Shown: positions 1 to 7,846 of the stretch, piece after piece | How positions within the stretch are numbered: position 1 is the stretch's first letter | Layout of the letters: every line of letters starts with the position of its first letter | NCBI GenBank assembly: GCA_013043165.1 | Contig: JABDOQ010000034.1 | Location: 1-38,854 of the forward strand | Length of the DNA: 38,854 bases | Reading direction: 5' to 3' | Source of the DNA: Woeseiaceae bacterium | GTDB taxonomy: Bacteria > Pseudomonadota > Gammaproteobacteria > Steroidobacterales > Woeseiaceae | Program-made: the position numbers and the translations under genes | The notes under the pieces: generated by a model | The model's input: only the letters and a program-made list of their open reading frames with translations | What the model was told of the DNA's origin: nothing | The model's database searches: none

Positions 1-42
1 GTGTCAATTCTGGGATGTACCTAATGTCTGCTTTGGGTCGAC

Positions 43-89
43 AAGCGACCGTTTTGAAAAGCTCACATTTTGCCAGGCAAAGGTCGCTT
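43..89. repeat. Nested inverted repeat
   Basis: The outer arms AAGCGACC (43-50) and GGTCGCTT (82-89) are perfect reverse complements. Inside them TTTGCC (69-74) and GGCAAA (76-81) form a second pair around a single A. No coding sequence is supported here. It could be an RNA structure or a remnant of a mobile or repetitive element; I cannot assign a role. Confidence 0.5.
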
Positions 90-94
90 CACGG

Positions 95-135
95 CCACAA
101 GGGGACCCTTTGTCATTTGGTAGCGGGGGCAGGAT
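95..135 (-). repeat. Partial second copy of the tRNA-fMet 3' end and its downstream flank
   Basis: Positions 95-135 match 265-305 at 38 of 41 bases by direct comparison. The last 18 bases (118-135) are identical to the 3' end of the initiator tRNA gene (288-305), including the encoded CCA. The other 23 bases match the sequence just after that tRNA, including half of its terminator. The match ends abruptly at 136, so the rest of the tRNA is missing. This looks like a decayed duplicate of the tRNA-terminator unit, or an attachment-site-like repeat; no integrase gene is in the window. Confidence 0.75.
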
Positions 136-142
136 AGACTCA

Positions 143-214
143 GATCGGCTTGGACCGATCATCGGGGCTCCGCCCCGCCGGGCAAGCCGGCGTCCAAAAC
201 GCTGGCGCGTTTTG
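143..214. repeat. Cluster of four adjacent stem-loops, REP-like
   Basis: Four inverted repeats follow one another with almost no spacing: GATCGG/CCGATC (143-148 with 155-160), CGGGGC/GCCCCG (163-168 with 172-177), GCCGG/CCGGC (177-181 with 187-191) and CAAAACGC/GCGTTTTG (195-202 with 207-214). All arms pair perfectly. The block lies between the two copies of the tRNA-fMet 3' end. Dense palindromes in an intergenic region resemble REP/BIME elements, but only one copy is in the window, so membership of a dispersed family is not shown. Confidence 0.55.
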
Positions 215-251
215 TTGAACAAGGTCCAACTCCTCGCACCCACACCCCCAA

Positions 252-280
252 ACAAAAATGGGTCCCACAAGGGGACCCAT
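252..280 (-). terminator. Rho-independent terminator of tRNA-fMet
   Basis: On the minus strand a perfect 9-bp stem, ATGGGTCCC/GGGACCCAT, closes a 5-base loop and is followed by TTTTT. It begins 7 bases after the encoded CCA of tRNA-fMet, where the terminator of a tRNA transcript would be expected. Confidence 0.85.
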
Positions 281-287
281 TGTTGTT

Positions 288-364
288 TGGTAGCGGGGGC
301 AGGATTTGAACCTGCGACCTTCGGGTTATGAGCCCGACGAGCTGCCAGACTGCTCCACCCCGCA
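288..364 (-). tRNA. Initiator tRNA-fMet, anticodon CAU
   Basis: The 77-nt gene folds as a full cloverleaf with CCA encoded. The anticodon loop is CTCATAA (anticodon CAT) on a stem with three consecutive G-C pairs (GGG/CCC), the initiator hallmark. The D stem GAGC/GCTC gives A11:U24, another initiator feature. The first acceptor position is not Watson-Crick paired, as expected for formylation and P-site entry, but here it is U1 opposite U72 rather than the C1-A72 of E. coli. It follows nuoN, with its own candidate promoter and terminator. In related gammaproteobacteria this tRNA precedes rimP-nusA-infB, which would lie beyond the left edge. Confidence 0.97.
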
Positions 365-378
365 TCGGCAGGATCGGG

Positions 379-407
379 ATATTACGCAGAAGCCCAGGGC
401 TTTACAA
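379..407 (-). promoter_or_regulatory. Candidate sigma-70 promoter of tRNA-fMet
   Basis: On the minus strand TTGTAA (402-407) and TAATAT (379-384) are separated by 17 bases. They sit directly after the nuoN stop codon and 14 bases before the tRNA. The sequence after the -10 box is C/G-rich (CCCGATC), like the discriminator of stringently controlled stable-RNA promoters. The spacer contains the inverted repeat AAGCCC/GGGCTT. Each hexamer matches consensus at four of six bases, so this is a prediction. Confidence 0.45.
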
Positions 408-409
408 CC

Positions 410-1843
410 CTATCCGAGAATCTCTATACAGAGCGCCATCAGCCAGCCCGGAACGATGCCAAGCGCCAGGACAGCGAGGGAATTCAGGCTCAGTACGAGA
501 CGCGTATCCGTGCTCGCCTGCAGCACTGCCTGGTCCTCGGCCGGCTCGAAATACATGTACCAGATGACCTTCAGGTAGTAATAAGCACCAACCACGGAAG
601 CAAGCACCATCAGGACCGCAAGCCCGGGGTAACCCGAGGCCAGTACGGCGCTGATAACGTTCAGTTTGGCAATGAATCCGACGAAAGGCGGCACACCGGC
701 CATGCTGAACATCAGGAACATCATCATCAGCGCGACCCAGGGGCTGCGGGCATTGAGCCCTTTAAAGTCGGTAAGGTTTTCCGCCTCGTAGCCACGCCGA
801 CTCATTACGATGATTACGCCGAACGCGCCCGCGGCCGCAACCACATAAGTCAACGTGTAAAAAAGCGCGGATGCGTCCCCCTCGCCTGTCCCACAGAAAA
901 TCCCGAGCAGGATGAAGCCAACGTGCCCGATAGTCGAATAACCCAGCATGCGTTTGATATTCGTTTGCGCAATCGCGACCAGGTTACCGACCACGAGCGA
1001 GAGAACCGCAACCACCATGATCATCGACGACCATGTCTCGTGCAAGCCGCCCAGACCATCGACCAGTATGCGCAAGGCCAGCGCCAAAGCCGCAAGTTTC
1101 GGAGCCGATGCAAGATACAGCGTCACCGGCGTACGAGCGCCCTGGTAAACGTCCGGCAACCACATGTGAAATGGCACGGCGCCAAATTTGAACGCGATAC
1201 CGACGATCAGGAACGTCAGGCCAAACCATAACGGCAGGTTGTTTAGCGAAGGGTCGGCCGCAATAGCCGCCGCAATTTCGTGAAATTGCAACGAACCCGT
1301 TATTCCATAGACCCAGGAGATGCCGTACAGCAGACAGCCTGAGGCAATGGCGCCCAGCACAAAATACTTCATGGCGGATTCTGCGGCTGTGACATTATTG
1401 CGGTCAATGGCGACCAGCGCGTACATCGATAGCGCAAGCGTCTCCAGACCCAGGTACATGGTCAACAGGCTATTCGACGACATCATGATCATCATGCCAA
1501 GCAATCCGAACAGTCCGAGCATGTAAAACTCGCCCTTGTGCAGGTCGTTGGCACGCAAATAGTCGCGCGCATAGAAAAATGAAACTCCAACGAACAACAC
1601 GGTGGCCAGTTTCAGTATTTGAGAAAGCGGATCGCTGACGTAGCTGCCGTAGAACAACACGATGCGACCATCCGGCACAGTCGCGTAGATGACGCCAGCC
1701 GTGATTATGAGTGCGACAATACTCAGCCAGAAGGTATAAACGCGATGCTCATTGTCCACGAACAGATCGGCAACCAGGACCGTGCAGATCAACACTAGCA
1801 GTGTCATCTCCGGAGCAGCTGAAATTAAGTCCATATAGTTCAT
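410..1843 (-). CDS. nuoN: NADH-quinone oxidoreductase subunit N
   Basis: NuoN is one of three antiporter-like membrane subunits of complex I; it forms a proton channel in the membrane arm nearest the NuoA/J/K module. The 477-residue protein is strongly hydrophobic with about 14 membrane segments. The family's key charged residues are visible: Glu134 in LGLETLALSMY and Lys219 in GIAFKFGAVPFHMWLPD. The length is normal. The ATG start lies 12 bases after the nuoM stop and is preceded by AGG. It is the last gene of the nuo operon; no terminator hairpin with a T-run follows, and the stop codon runs straight into the tRNA-fMet promoter region. Confidence 0.97.
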   Translation of the reverse strand: MNYMDLISAAPEMTLLVLICTVLVADLFVDNEHRVYTFWLSIVALIITAGVIYATVPDGRIVLFYGSYVSDPLSQILKLATVLFVGVSFFYARDYLRANDLHKGEFYMLGLFGLLGMMIMMSSNSLLTMYLGLETLALSMYALVAIDRNNVTAAESAMKYFVLGAIASGCLLYGISWVYGITGSLQFHEIAAAIAADPSLNNLPLWFGLTFLIVGIAFKFGAVPFHMWLPDVYQGARTPVTLYLASAPKLAALALALRILVDGLGGLHETWSSMIMVVAVLSLVVGNLVAIAQTNIKRMLGYSTIGHVGFILLGIFCGTGEGDASALFYTLTYVVAAAGAFGVIIVMSRRGYEAENLTDFKGLNARSPWVALMMMFLMFSMAGVPPFVGFIAKLNVISAVLASGYPGLAVLMVLASVVGAYYYLKVIWYMYFEPAEDQAVLQASTDTRLVLSLNSLAVLALGIVPGWLMALCIEILG

Positions 1844-1854
1844 AAATCGACCTG

Positions 1855-3372
1855 TCAGAGCTTCGTCTGCGCGACCTGTTCAATCAGCAAATCGACCGAT
1901 GTGTTCATCATGTCGACCAACGGTGCCGGCCACAGACCCACCAGCAGTACGCTGATCGCGAGCACTGCCAGCACAATAAATTCCCTCGCATTCAGGTCCT
2001 GCAACTTCGCGACGTTGTCGTTGGCCACTTCGCCGTAAATCACTCGTTTCACCATCCAGAGCGTGTAAGCCGCGCCCAGAACCAGCGTGCTTGCGGCCAG
2101 GAAGGCGTACCAGAAGTTCGCTTTGAAGCTCGCGATGATAACCATGAACTCACCGACGAAGCCTGAGGTACCGGGCAGGCCGGCGTTCGCCATCGAAAAC
2201 AACACCATGAAGGCCGCGAAAACCGGCATCGTGTTGGCAACACCGCCGTAATCGGCAATCTGGCGACTGTGGACGCGGTCATACAGCACACCGACGCACA
2301 GGAACAGTGCACCCGATATCAGCCCGTGAGAGATCATCTGCACCATTGCACCGGTCATGCCGAGACCCGCGCCGGTCTCCGCCGCGATATGCCATAACAG
2401 GAACATGCCGAGCGTGACGAACCCCATGTGTGCGATCGACGAATACGCGATGAGTTTTTTCATGTCTTTCTGCATCAGCGCGACAAAACCGATGTAGACC
2501 ACTGCAATCAGCGACAGCGCAATCATCAGTCCGGAAAAATAGGCGCTGCCGTCAGGAACAATGGGGAGTGAAAGACGCACGAAACCGTAGCCGCCCATCT
2601 TCAGCATGATGGCCGCCAGGATCACCGAGCCGCCAGTCGGGGCTTCGACGTGGGCATCCGGCAGCCATGTGTGTACTGGCCACATCGGTACTTTGACCGC
2701 GAACGCCAGCAGGAAAGCAATGAAGATCACCTGCTGGACGGACAAGCTCAGCGGTACATTCATGAAGCCAAACAGGTCGAAACTACCGGTTTGCAAATAC
2801 AGGTAGATAAACGCAACCAGCATCAGTACCGAGCCCAGAAACGTGTAGAGGAAGAACTTCAGCGTCGCATAAACCCGCCGCTCGCCGCCCCAGACGCCGA
2901 TGATCAGGAACATCGGAATCAGCATGGCCTCCCAGAACACATAGAACAACAGTCCGTCGAGCGCAGCGAACACACCGATCATGAGGCCTTCCAGGATCAG
3001 GAACGCTGCAAAGTACTGGGCAGGACGCGACCTGATCGAATCCCACCCCGCAATGACAACCAGCGGCGTAATAAATGTCGTCAGCAATATGAGAGGCGCA
3101 GAAAGACCATCAACGCCCAGGTAGTAGTAGACGTTCAATGATTCGACCCACACGATCCGTTCGACGAACTGCATGCCGGTTGCGGAGTTGTCGAAACCGG
3201 CATAGAGAACGACGCTTAACAAAAACGTCAATACCGAAACGACAAGCGCGACAAAACGCATGAAACTCGCCTGGGACGAACGCGCATCACCGCTGTCGCC
3301 AATTACGAGCAGCAGAACGCCTCCGGCGATTGGCAGCCACACAAGATTACTCAGAAGGTATGTCGTGAGCAC
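1855..3372 (-). CDS. nuoM: NADH-quinone oxidoreductase subunit M
   Basis: NuoM is the middle antiporter-like proton channel of the complex I membrane arm. The 505-residue protein has about 14 predicted membrane segments. Conserved residues include Glu148 (FWEAMLIPMF), Lys227 (AFAVKVPMWPVHTWLPDAH) and the motif HVEAPTGGSVILA that follows. The start is GTG, 7 bases downstream of the nuoL stop; AAGAGA provides a modest ribosome-binding site and no better-placed ATG exists. It lies between nuoL and nuoN in the standard order. Confidence 0.97.
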   Translation of the reverse strand: MLTTYLLSNLVWLPIAGGVLLLVIGDSGDARSSQASFMRFVALVVSVLTFLLSVVLYAGFDNSATGMQFVERIVWVESLNVYYYLGVDGLSAPLILLTTFITPLVVIAGWDSIRSRPAQYFAAFLILEGLMIGVFAALDGLLFYVFWEAMLIPMFLIIGVWGGERRVYATLKFFLYTFLGSVLMLVAFIYLYLQTGSFDLFGFMNVPLSLSVQQVIFIAFLLAFAVKVPMWPVHTWLPDAHVEAPTGGSVILAAIMLKMGGYGFVRLSLPIVPDGSAYFSGLMIALSLIAVVYIGFVALMQKDMKKLIAYSSIAHMGFVTLGMFLLWHIAAETGAGLGMTGAMVQMISHGLISGALFLCVGVLYDRVHSRQIADYGGVANTMPVFAAFMVLFSMANAGLPGTSGFVGEFMVIIASFKANFWYAFLAASTLVLGAAYTLWMVKRVIYGEVANDNVAKLQDLNAREFIVLAVLAISVLLVGLWPAPLVDMMNTSVDLLIEQVAQTKL

Positions 3373-3378
3373 TGTCTC

Positions 3379-5349
3379 TTACCGGAACCAGATGAGCCAG
3401 CCGAGCAGAATCGTCAGGCCGATAATCATTGCAAAAGCATAGGTGTAGAGGTAGCCGGTCTGAATGTGACGCATCACGCCGGCGAGGCGCCCCACGCTCC
3501 TCGCCGTGCCGTTGACCATCATCCCGTCAATAACCAGCTGATCGCCCTTTTGCCAGAGGAACTGCCCAAGCGATCGTCCACCGGCCGCGAAGCCCTTGAT
3601 GTACAGATCATCGAAGTAGTACTTGCGATCCAGCAGGTTATAGAGACCGGACACTCTTCTCTTGATCGTCTCCGGGATATCCGGCCGCTTGAGGTAAAGG
3701 TACCAGGCCGTAAAAGCACCGGCAGCGGCCAGCCAGAACACGGGCGTTAGCACGGCGTGCGTAAACAGCCCCAGGCTACCGTGCCAGACGGTCTCGCCGA
3801 TGTGCGTCAGCACATCGTGCGCCGAATCGACGTATATGCTCGCACCAAAGTAGTTCTCGAACAGTACCGGGCCCGCCGTGAACCAGCCAATTACGGCAGA
3901 CGGAATCGCCAGCAGTATCAGCGGCACCGTAACCACGAGCGGCGTTTCATGCAGGTGCGACTTGGTTTCCGCGTCCATGCGTTCCTCACCGTGGAAGACG
4001 AGGAAGAACAGGCGGAACGAATAGAGTGCCGTCACGAAGACACCGAGTAACACGCTTAAATAAGCGATCCAGTAAACCGCGCCCTGCCCGTGCCAGTGTG
4101 ACTCCTTCACCGCTTCGATCAGGAGGTCCTTGGAGAAGAATCCGCTGCTGCCCGGAAACCCGATGAGCGCCAGGGAACCGACCAGCGCCGTCCAATACGT
4201 AATCGGCATGTATTTTCGGACGCCGCCCATCTTGCGGATGTCCTGCTCATGATGCATCGCAATAATGACCGAGCCCGCGGCAAGGAACAGCAGCGCTTTG
4301 AAAAACGCGTGCGTCATGAGGTGGAAAATAGCCGCGCTGTAGGCCGAAGCACCCAGTGCGACCGTCATGTACCCCAGTTGCGACAGCGTCGAGTACGCAA
4401 TCACTCGTTTAATGTCATTTTGCACGATGCCGAGCATGCCCATGAAGAACGCCGTGACCGCGCCGATTACGATGACGACAGCTAGTGCCGTTGTCGAAAG
4501 TTCGAAGAGCGGCGACATGCGCGCAACCATGAAGATGCCGGCCGTGACCATGGTCGCGGCATGGATAAGCGCGGAGATGGGCGTCGGACCTTCCATCGAA
4601 TCCGGAAGCCATACATGCAGCGGTGCCTGTGCCGACTTACCCATGGCACCGATGAATAACAGGATGCAGACCAGCGTCATCGCGTTCCAGGGCGTACCCG
4701 AAAAGACCTCGATGTTCTGCGCGGCGATGCCCTCGGCACCAGCGAACACCGTGGCATAGTCCAGCGAGCCCGTGAACATCACGACGCCCGATATGCCGAG
4801 GATAAAGCCGAAGTCGCCAACGCGATTGACCAGGAATGCTTTGAGATTCGCGAAAATTGCCGATTCGCGCTTGAACCAGAAGCCGATCAGCAGGTACGAC
4901 ACGAGGCCCACCGCCTCCCAGCCGAAAAACAGCTGCAGGAAGTTGTTCGACATCACCAGCATCAGCATCGAGAACGTGAACAGGGAGATGTAGCTGAAGA
5001 AACGTTGGTAGCCGGGATCCTCGTGCATGTAGCCGATCGTGTAGATGTGCACCATCAGCGATACGAAAGTGACGACGCACATCATCAGCGCCGTCAGCCG
5101 GTCGACCAGGAAACCGACCTCCATGCGCAGACCATCGGTGACGGCCCACGTATAAACGCTGATATTTTCAGCCGGCGCACCGCCCCAGAACATGTTGTAC
5201 AGAACCAGCATCGACAGCAGGCAAGAAACACCGACGCCGACTATCGTCACCCAATGCGCGCCGGCGCGGCCGATCTTGTAGCCGAAAAGACCCGCCACGA
5301 CTGCCGCCGCAAGCGGCGCCAGCACGATTGTCAGGTAGTAGGTGTACAT
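3379..5349 (-). CDS. nuoL: NADH-quinone oxidoreductase subunit L
   Basis: NuoL is the distal antiporter-like subunit, and its long lateral helix braces the membrane arm of complex I. The protein has 656 residues and about 16 membrane segments, normal for the family. Visible motifs are FFGWEAVGLVSYLLIGFW with Glu145, GAMGKSAQAPLHVWLPDSM with Lys238, and ISALIHAATMVTAG. The C-terminal third carries the amphipathic-helix region and a last membrane segment. The ATG overlaps the nuoK stop by one base (TGATG), implying translational coupling. Confidence 0.97.
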   Translation of the reverse strand: MYTYYLTIVLAPLAAAVVAGLFGYKIGRAGAHWVTIVGVGVSCLLSMLVLYNMFWGGAPAENISVYTWAVTDGLRMEVGFLVDRLTALMMCVVTFVSLMVHIYTIGYMHEDPGYQRFFSYISLFTFSMLMLVMSNNFLQLFFGWEAVGLVSYLLIGFWFKRESAIFANLKAFLVNRVGDFGFILGISGVVMFTGSLDYATVFAGAEGIAAQNIEVFSGTPWNAMTLVCILLFIGAMGKSAQAPLHVWLPDSMEGPTPISALIHAATMVTAGIFMVARMSPLFELSTTALAVVIVIGAVTAFFMGMLGIVQNDIKRVIAYSTLSQLGYMTVALGASAYSAAIFHLMTHAFFKALLFLAAGSVIIAMHHEQDIRKMGGVRKYMPITYWTALVGSLALIGFPGSSGFFSKDLLIEAVKESHWHGQGAVYWIAYLSVLLGVFVTALYSFRLFFLVFHGEERMDAETKSHLHETPLVVTVPLILLAIPSAVIGWFTAGPVLFENYFGASIYVDSAHDVLTHIGETVWHGSLGLFTHAVLTPVFWLAAAGAFTAWYLYLKRPDIPETIKRRVSGLYNLLDRKYYFDDLYIKGFAAGGRSLGQFLWQKGDQLVIDGMMVNGTARSVGRLAGVMRHIQTGYLYTYAFAMIIGLTILLGWLIWFR

Positions 5350-5654
5350 CAGCCTTTCAACGTATTGAGTTCCTGCACGGCGATCGATCGCCGATTGCGG
5401 AACAGAACAACAAGAATCGCGAGGCCGATTGCGGCTTCTGCAGCGGCGACTGTGAGGATGAAGAACACAAATACCTGGCCCGTTTCATCGCCCAGGTAGC
5501 GCGAAAATGCGATGAAATTGAAATTCACGGCGAGCAACATGAGTTCGATGCACATCAGTAGCAGGATGAGATTGCGGCGGTTTACAACGATGCCCGCGAG
5601 GCTCAGGACAAACAGCATCGCCGACACGACCAAATAGTGCTGCAGGCCGATCAC
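5349..5654 (-). CDS. nuoK: NADH-quinone oxidoreductase subunit K
   Basis: NuoK is a small membrane subunit near the junction of the complex I arms and takes part in the proton path. The GTG start at 5654 gives 101 residues, exactly the usual length, beginning [10 protein letters not shown]. It overlaps the nuoJ stop (GTGA), and GGAG lies 8 bases upstream. The frame stays open much further upstream, but that extension overlaps nuoJ and does not resemble NuoK. Three membrane segments are seen, with the conserved glutamates in [14 protein letters not shown] (Glu37) and in [11 protein letters not shown] (Glu73). Confidence 0.95.
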   Translation of the reverse strand: MIGLQHYLVVSAMLFVLSLAGIVVNRRNLILLLMCIELMLLAVNFNFIAFSRYLGDETGQVFVFFILTVAAAEAAIGLAILVVLFRNRRSIAVQELNTLKG

Positions 5655-6256
5655 GACTTTTTCTCCGCGTCCATTTTGACAATGCGGACACGATCCTTGG
5701 CACGCACTGCGACCTGCGCCGAAATGTCCTGAACTTTGAGGCCTGGCCGCCGCCGCATCGTCAGCGTAATTGCAGCAACAATCGCAAGTAACAAAATGAC
5801 CGCGGCGATTTCGAAGGCATATACGTGCTCCGTATACAGCACCGCGCCCAAAGCCTTGGTATTGCTGTAACCCTCCGGCGTCGCAACAAAACCCGACGAC
5901 GTTTGACTGATCTGGCTGCGCAACCAGATAACCTGTACGAGTTCGACCACCATCAGCAACGCGATACCAATCCCGAGCGGCGCGAACCGGGTGAGACCGC
6001 GTTGGGCCGCTTCGACATCGACGTCGAGCATCATCACGACGAACAGGAACAACACCATGACGGCGCCGACATAGACCAGCACCAGCACAATGGCCAGGAA
6101 CTCGGCTTCGGCCATGAGCCACAGCACCGCCGCGTTAAAAAACGTCAGTACGAGAAACATGACCGCGTGTACCGGGTTGCGCGAGAATACGACGCCCAAC
6201 GCAGCCCCGAACATTATCGCGGCAAACACATAGAACAATATGGAGTGAAATAACAT
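5651..6256 (-). CDS. nuoJ: NADH-quinone oxidoreductase subunit J
   Basis: NuoJ is a five-helix membrane subunit of complex I next to NuoA and NuoK. Its third helix changes conformation during turnover in known structures. The 201-residue product has the conserved start region [20 protein letters not shown] and the segment [26 protein letters not shown], which holds the family's tyrosine. The C-terminal tail after about residue 165 is basic and cytoplasmic. The start is ATG, 8 bases after nuoI; the stop overlaps the GTG of nuoK by four bases. Confidence 0.96.
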   Translation of the reverse strand: MLFHSILFYVFAAIMFGAALGVVFSRNPVHAVMFLVLTFFNAAVLWLMAEAEFLAIVLVLVYVGAVMVLFLFVVMMLDVDVEAAQRGLTRFAPLGIGIALLMVVELVQVIWLRSQISQTSSGFVATPEGYSNTKALGAVLYTEHVYAFEIAAVILLLAIVAAITLTMRRRPGLKVQDISAQVAVRAKDRVRIVKMDAEKKS

Positions 6257-6264
6257 CGACTGAC

Positions 6265-6753
6265 CTACCGGTACTTTGCGTCCGCTGCTTTGTCTGCCGA
6301 AATCATCGCGTCAAATTTGTCGCCGACGGCGAGCAGCTTGTCTTTCGTCATGATGTTTTCACCGGGCGTCTCCATGTGATATTCATGAATGCGTGTCTCT
6401 ACGATCGCATCGACCGGACAGGCCTCTTCACAGAAGCCGCAGTAAATGCATTTGAACAGATCAATGTCGTAACGCGTCGTACGGCGCGTGCCATCGTCGC
6501 CGACATCGGATTCGATCGTAATGGCCAATGCCGGGCAAACGGCCTCGCAGAGTTTGCAGGCGATACACCGCTCTTCCCCATTCGGGTAGCGTCGCAACGC
6601 GTGCAGTCCCCGAAAGCGGTGCGACTGCGGCGTCTTCTCTTCGGGGTATTCGAGCGTGACGCTTTTGCGAAAAAAGTTTCGCAACGTGACCGACAGGCCC
6701 AGCAGTAGCTCCCAGAGCGCGAATGTCTTGATGTAACTGATTGCTCGATTCAT
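6265..6753 (-). CDS. nuoI: NADH-quinone oxidoreductase subunit I, two [4Fe-4S] clusters
   Basis: NuoI holds clusters N6a and N6b, which carry electrons through the peripheral arm towards N2 in NuoB. Two ferredoxin-type motifs are intact in the 162-residue protein: Cys63-x2-Cys66-x2-Cys69-x3-Cys73 ([12 protein letters not shown]) and Cys102-x2-Cys105-x2-Cys108-x3-Cys112 ([12 protein letters not shown]). The N-terminal 35 residues form the amphipathic part that docks on the membrane arm. It starts with ATG 13 bases after the nuoH stop. Confidence 0.97.
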   Translation of the reverse strand: MNRAISYIKTFALWELLLGLSVTLRNFFRKSVTLEYPEEKTPQSHRFRGLHALRRYPNGEERCIACKLCEAVCPALAITIESDVGDDGTRRTTRYDIDLFKCIYCGFCEEACPVDAIVETRIHEYHMETPGENIMTKDKLLAVGDKFDAMISADKAADAKYR

Positions 6754-6766
6754 ATTCTCGTTCGCC

Positions 6767-7846
6767 CTATCCGTTCAAACCGGCCCAGGGTCCGATTTGA
6801 AACCAGGCCATCACCCCTTCCACGGCAATCCAGACTATCGTCACCGGAATGAAAACCTTCCAGCCGAGCCGCATGATCTGGTCATAGCGGTATCGCGGGA
6901 AGGTCGCGCGCAACCAGAAGAACGTGTACATGAAGAAACACATCTTCAGAAACAGCCAATGCAGACCACCCGCCGTAAGCCATGCCAGCCAGGTAATGTC
7001 GTTAAGAAAAGTCCAGCCTTCGAACGGTGACGCCCAGCCACCCAGAAAGAAGATCGCCGTCAGTGTCGATATGAGCACCATGTTGGCGTATTCCGCGAGG
7101 AAGAAAACCGCGAACGCGACACCCGAATATTCGACGTGAAAACCGGCAACGATTTCCGATTCGCCCTCGGCCACGTCAAACGGTGCGCGATTGGTCTCGG
7201 CGACGCCCGATACCCAGTAGACAACGAACAATGGCAGCAACGGTAGCAGGAACCAGTGACTGACGCCGCCGGCCTGGGCTTCGACGATAGCGCCAAGGTT
7301 GAGGCTGCCGCCCGCCATGAGGACGCCGACCAGTGCGAAACCCATGGCGATTTCGTAAGCGACAATCTGCGCGGCTGACCGCATGGCGCCCAACAATGCG
7401 TATTTGGAATTCGTCGCCCAGCCGGCCAGAATGACGCCGTAGACACCCACGGATGTCAGGGCAAGCACATATAAAAGTCCCGCATTGATGTCGGCAATGA
7501 CGTACCAGTCGTTGAGCGGAATAACGGCCCAGGTTGCGAGAGCCGGCGTCAGGGACAACAGCGGCGCTATGACAAACAGGAACTTGCTCGACTGTGACGG
7601 AACGATAACTTCTTTTACGAGGAGCTTGATAACGTCCGCGAACGGTTGCAGCAATCCCAGCGGACCCACTCGATTCGGGCCGATCCGTGCCTGCATGCTG
7701 CCGATCACCTTGCGCTCAAAGTAGGTCGAAAATGCGACGATGAGAATAACGCCGATCGTTACGATCAGAATTTTCCAGGTCGTAACCGTCAGGTACTGCA
7801 CCAGTGGCGGCAGTGAGTTCCAGGTTTCCATGAAAAACTCGATCAC
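6767..7846 (-). CDS. nuoH: NADH-quinone oxidoreductase subunit H
   Basis: NuoH (ND1 homologue) is the membrane subunit that forms the quinone chamber together with NuoB and NuoD. The 359-residue protein has eight or so membrane segments and the conserved loops [19 protein letters not shown] and [20 protein letters not shown], which line the quinone site. The start is taken as GTG at 7846, overlapping the nuoG stop (GTGA); an in-frame ATG five codons later is an alternative. Length and order are normal. Confidence 0.96.
   Translation of the reverse strand: MIEFFMETWNSLPPLVQYLTVTTWKILIVTIGVILIVAFSTYFERKVIGSMQARIGPNRVGPLGLLQPFADVIKLLVKEVIVPSQSSKFLFVIAPLLSLTPALATWAVIPLNDWYVIADINAGLLYVLALTSVGVYGVILAGWATNSKYALLGAMRSAAQIVAYEIAMGFALVGVLMAGGSLNLGAIVEAQAGGVSHWFLLPLLPLFVVYWVSGVAETNRAPFDVAEGESEIVAGFHVEYSGVAFAVFFLAEYANMVLISTLTAIFFLGGWASPFEGWTFLNDITWLAWLTAGGLHWLFLKMCFFMYTFFWLRATFPRYRYDQIMRLGWKVFIPVTIVWIAVEGVMAWFQIGPWAGLNG

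Noticed and set aside
110-331. Short ORFs across the tRNA-fMet region, with peptides such as AGAGFEPATFGL or SQVQILPPLP
   Set aside because: These are well-known false translations of tRNA genes. The tRNA and its duplicate explain them fully.
5655-6122. Upstream extension of the nuoK frame, giving a 257-residue product
   Set aside because: It overlaps nuoJ almost completely and has no resemblance to NuoK. The GTG at 5654 gives the standard 101 residues.
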